Of a DNA stretch of 8,034 nucleotides, positions 6,863 to 8,034 are shown in pieces. The DNA lies in assembly GCA_002695115.1 (NCBI GenBank), contig NZOA01000008.1, forward strand, positions 43,327 through 51,360, in the 5' to 3' direction. The DNA comes from Planctomycetota bacterium (GTDB lineage: Bacteria > Planctomycetota > UBA8108). The notes under the pieces are model-generated. The model did no database searches, was not told the origin of the DNA, and saw nothing but the letters and a program-made list of their open reading frames with translations. Within the stretch, counting starts at the first letter, position 1. Each line of letters starts with the position of its first letter. Made by a program: the position numbers and the translations under genes.

Positions 6863-7402
6863 TTAAACGGGCTGGTAAACTTCCGGCTTGGTCGTCCGTC
6901 TCGTCCGATCGAGTATCTTCTCTCTCTTCATCAGCTTCTGAACCTTGAAGAGACCCTCGAGCAGAGCCTCGGGCCTCGGGGGGCAGCCGGGAATGTAGAC
7001 ATCTACCGGCACCAGGAGATCGACGCCCTTGACCACATGGTAGCCGTGCTTCACATAGGGACCACCGCGAATGACGCACCCTCCCATGGCGATCACGTAT
7101 TTCGGCTCCGGCATCTGGTCGTAGAGACGCTTCACCCTCGGAGCCATCTTGTGGGTAACGGTGCCCGCGACGATCATGAGATCGGACTGGCGCGGAGTAC
7201 CCCGGAAAGGACCCGAGCCAAACCGGTCAATATCGTACTTGGCGGCGCCGGTCGCCATCATCTCGATCGCGCAGCAGGCCAGGCCGAAGGTGAGAGGCCA
7301 GACCGAGTTAGCGCGAGTGGCGTTGATGATGTCATCGACCGCCGTCAGGAAGACGACGTTCTTGGTCAGTGGGTCCGGATTCCTGTTTTCGAGTTCACTC
7401 AT
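6863..7402 (-). CDS. nuoB: NADH-quinone oxidoreductase subunit B (cluster N2 subunit)
   Basis: This subunit binds N2, the terminal 4Fe-4S cluster that reduces quinone. It has 179 residues. The four cluster ligands are visible as the tandem pair Cys43-Cys44 in [11 protein letters not shown], Cys109 in MGGCVIRGG and Cys140 in [44 protein letters not shown] and [18 protein letters not shown] are family-typical. The residue three after Cys109 is Arg112, where most relatives I recall have a small residue such as Ser or Thr; this is unusual so close to N2. The basic C-terminus ([21 protein letters not shown]) extends a little beyond the core. The ATG start overlaps the nuoA stop by one base (TGATG) and follows an AAGAGG ribosome site at 7413-7418 inside nuoA. 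Confidence 0.97.
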   Translation of the reverse strand: MSELENRNPDPLTKNVVFLTAVDDIINATRANSVWPLTFGLACCAIEMMATGAAKYDIDRFGSGPFRGTPRQSDLMIVAGTVTHKMAPRVKRLYDQMPEPKYVIAMGGCVIRGGPYVKHGYHVVKGVDLLVPVDVYIPGCPPRPEALLEGLFKVQKLMKREKILDRTRRTTKPEVYQPV

Positions 7403-7878
7403 CAGACCGCTACCTCTTGAGGTTCATCGGCTGCTTCCGCCTCGATAGACTCCGTGGTCTCCTCGACAACGGCGGCTTTCATGAATGGCTTCACCTTCAG
7501 CCAGTCAAGGTCGCCCTTGGCCCAGCAATAGATGAAGCCTACCAGGAGAATGCTGAGAAAAACCATGACCTCGAGAAAGATGAACCCCCCGAAGCCGTTT
7601 TTCATAAGGGTCTTGAAAACCAGCGCCCAGGGATAGAGAAAGGTCACTTCCACATCGAAGATCAGGAAGATCAGGGCGAGGGTATAAAATCGTATATCGA
7701 ACCGCACCCAGGAGGAGCCGATCGTGGGCTCGCCGCACTCGTAGGTCTCCAGCTTGCCCGGCTCATCCGGGGAGCGAACGCGCGGTCGCAGCAGGCGGCT
7801 GAGAACAGAGACCGTCAGAACGACAAAGAAGACCCCGAAGAGGGTGAAAACGAGAACGTTGAGTAGCTGGTAACCCAT
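7402..7878 (-). CDS. nuoA: NADH-quinone oxidoreductase subunit A with acidic C-terminal tail
   Basis: This is the ND3 homologue: a small three-helix membrane subunit near the quinone channel. The first gene of the visible operon, it has 158 residues. Helices lie at about 7-30, 66-88 and 98-119. The cytoplasmic loop carries LETYECGEP (43-51, with the conserved Cys48), followed by [29 protein letters not shown] (57-85) with the conserved Asp75 and Glu77. After the last helix and the DLDW motif, a Glu/Ala-rich tail (about 138-158) extends beyond the usual end of roughly 120-140 residues. The ATG at 7878 is the only plausible start because an in-frame TGA lies seven codons upstream. No Shine-Dalgarno is seen before it (the sense strand reads GACCTCCCGGAA), which contrasts with nuoB, nuoH and nuoK. 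Confidence 0.97.
   Translation of the reverse strand: MGYQLLNVLVFTLFGVFFVVLTVSVLSRLLRPRVRSPDEPGKLETYECGEPTIGSSWVRFDIRFYTLALIFLIFDVEVTFLYPWALVFKTLMKNGFGGFIFLEVMVFLSILLVGFIYCWAKGDLDWLKVKPFMKAAVVEETTESIEAEAADEPQEVAV
7413..7418 (-). promoter_or_regulatory. Ribosome binding site of nuoB
   Basis: The sense strand reads AAGAGG, ten bases before the nuoB ATG at 7402, and lies within the last codons of nuoA. It is moderate in strength and supports the start that overlaps the nuoA stop. Confidence 0.65.
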
Positions 7879-8034
7879 TTCCGGGAGGTCTTTAGATCAG
7901 GCTCTGAGGCTCACTTAGAAAAGCCCGGAGTACCGAAGGTCGCCTTACTTTCCCCGTGGCAGAGAAATCGAAAAAATCGCTCTGAAACGGCGAGAAGGAA
8001 GAACTTCAGCCATCGTTCTTTCCTGCACAAAACG
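7879..8034 (-). other. Non-coding region upstream of nuoA (possible leader)
   Basis: These 156 bases precede the first gene of the operon and would hold its promoter or 5' leader if transcription starts here. I see no convincing -35/-10 pair and no terminator-like hairpin with a T run. Two weak signals are present: a 22-codon minus-strand frame from an ATG at 8013 to a TAA ending at 7945, preceded by AGGAAAG; and a six-base inverted repeat (TCCGGG / CCCGGA on the sense strand, about 40 bases apart) whose second arm sits just before the nuoA ATG. Either could be chance. Confidence 0.4.

Noticed and set aside
7879..8034. A promoter for the operon
   Set aside because: No convincing -35/-10 pair, and no Bacteroidetes-type -33/-7 pair, could be placed with sensible spacing; the promoter may lie beyond the window edge.

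Overview
The whole window is one minus-strand operon for the membrane and connecting modules of respiratory complex I (NDH-1, proton-translocating NADH:quinone oxidoreductase family). In transcription order, from high to low coordinates, the genes are nuoA, nuoB, nuoC, nuoD, nuoH, nuoI, nuoJ, nuoK and nuoL. nuoL has no stop codon here and runs off the left edge; nuoM and nuoN would be expected beyond it. The genes are packed tightly. nuoA/nuoB share one base, nuoD/nuoH and nuoJ/nuoK overlap by four bases, and the other gaps are 4 to 51 bases, so a single transcript is likely. Only 7879-8034, upstream of nuoA, is non-coding of any length, and no clear promoter or terminator can be read in it.

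nuoE, nuoF and nuoG, which form the NADH-oxidising module and lie between nuoD and nuoH in the classical 14-gene order, are absent. The nuoD stop overlaps the nuoH start, so nothing was simply missed there. This is the layout of 11-subunit complexes that lack a linked NADH module, as known from green sulfur bacteria, cyanobacteria/chloroplasts and archaeal Fpo-type enzymes. The electron donor therefore cannot be read from this window: ferredoxin, another carrier, or NuoEFG encoded elsewhere are all possible.

The enzyme parts fit together as follows. NuoB (cluster N2), NuoC, NuoD (quinone-pocket His and Tyr present) and NuoI (two 4Fe-4S clusters) form the connecting arm that passes electrons to quinone. 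NuoH and NuoA hold the membrane end of the quinone channel. NuoJ, NuoK and NuoL carry the charged-residue axis and an antiporter-like channel for proton pumping. All catalytic or charged residues I checked are present except for one unusual Arg beside a cluster-N2 cysteine in NuoB.

The organism is a bacterium with GC-rich DNA (about 60% by eye). The gene order and the shortened NuoD C-terminal region suggest a lineage using 11-subunit complexes, perhaps in or near the Fibrobacteres-Chlorobi-Bacteroidetes group or a related uncultured phylum, but this is a weak inference. The core operon is ordinary. The unusual parts are the additions: a roughly 177-residue hydrophobic domain on the N-terminus of NuoJ, a roughly 73-residue N-terminal extension of NuoH, a 65-residue Lys/Glu/Ala tail on NuoI, and an acidic tail on NuoA.
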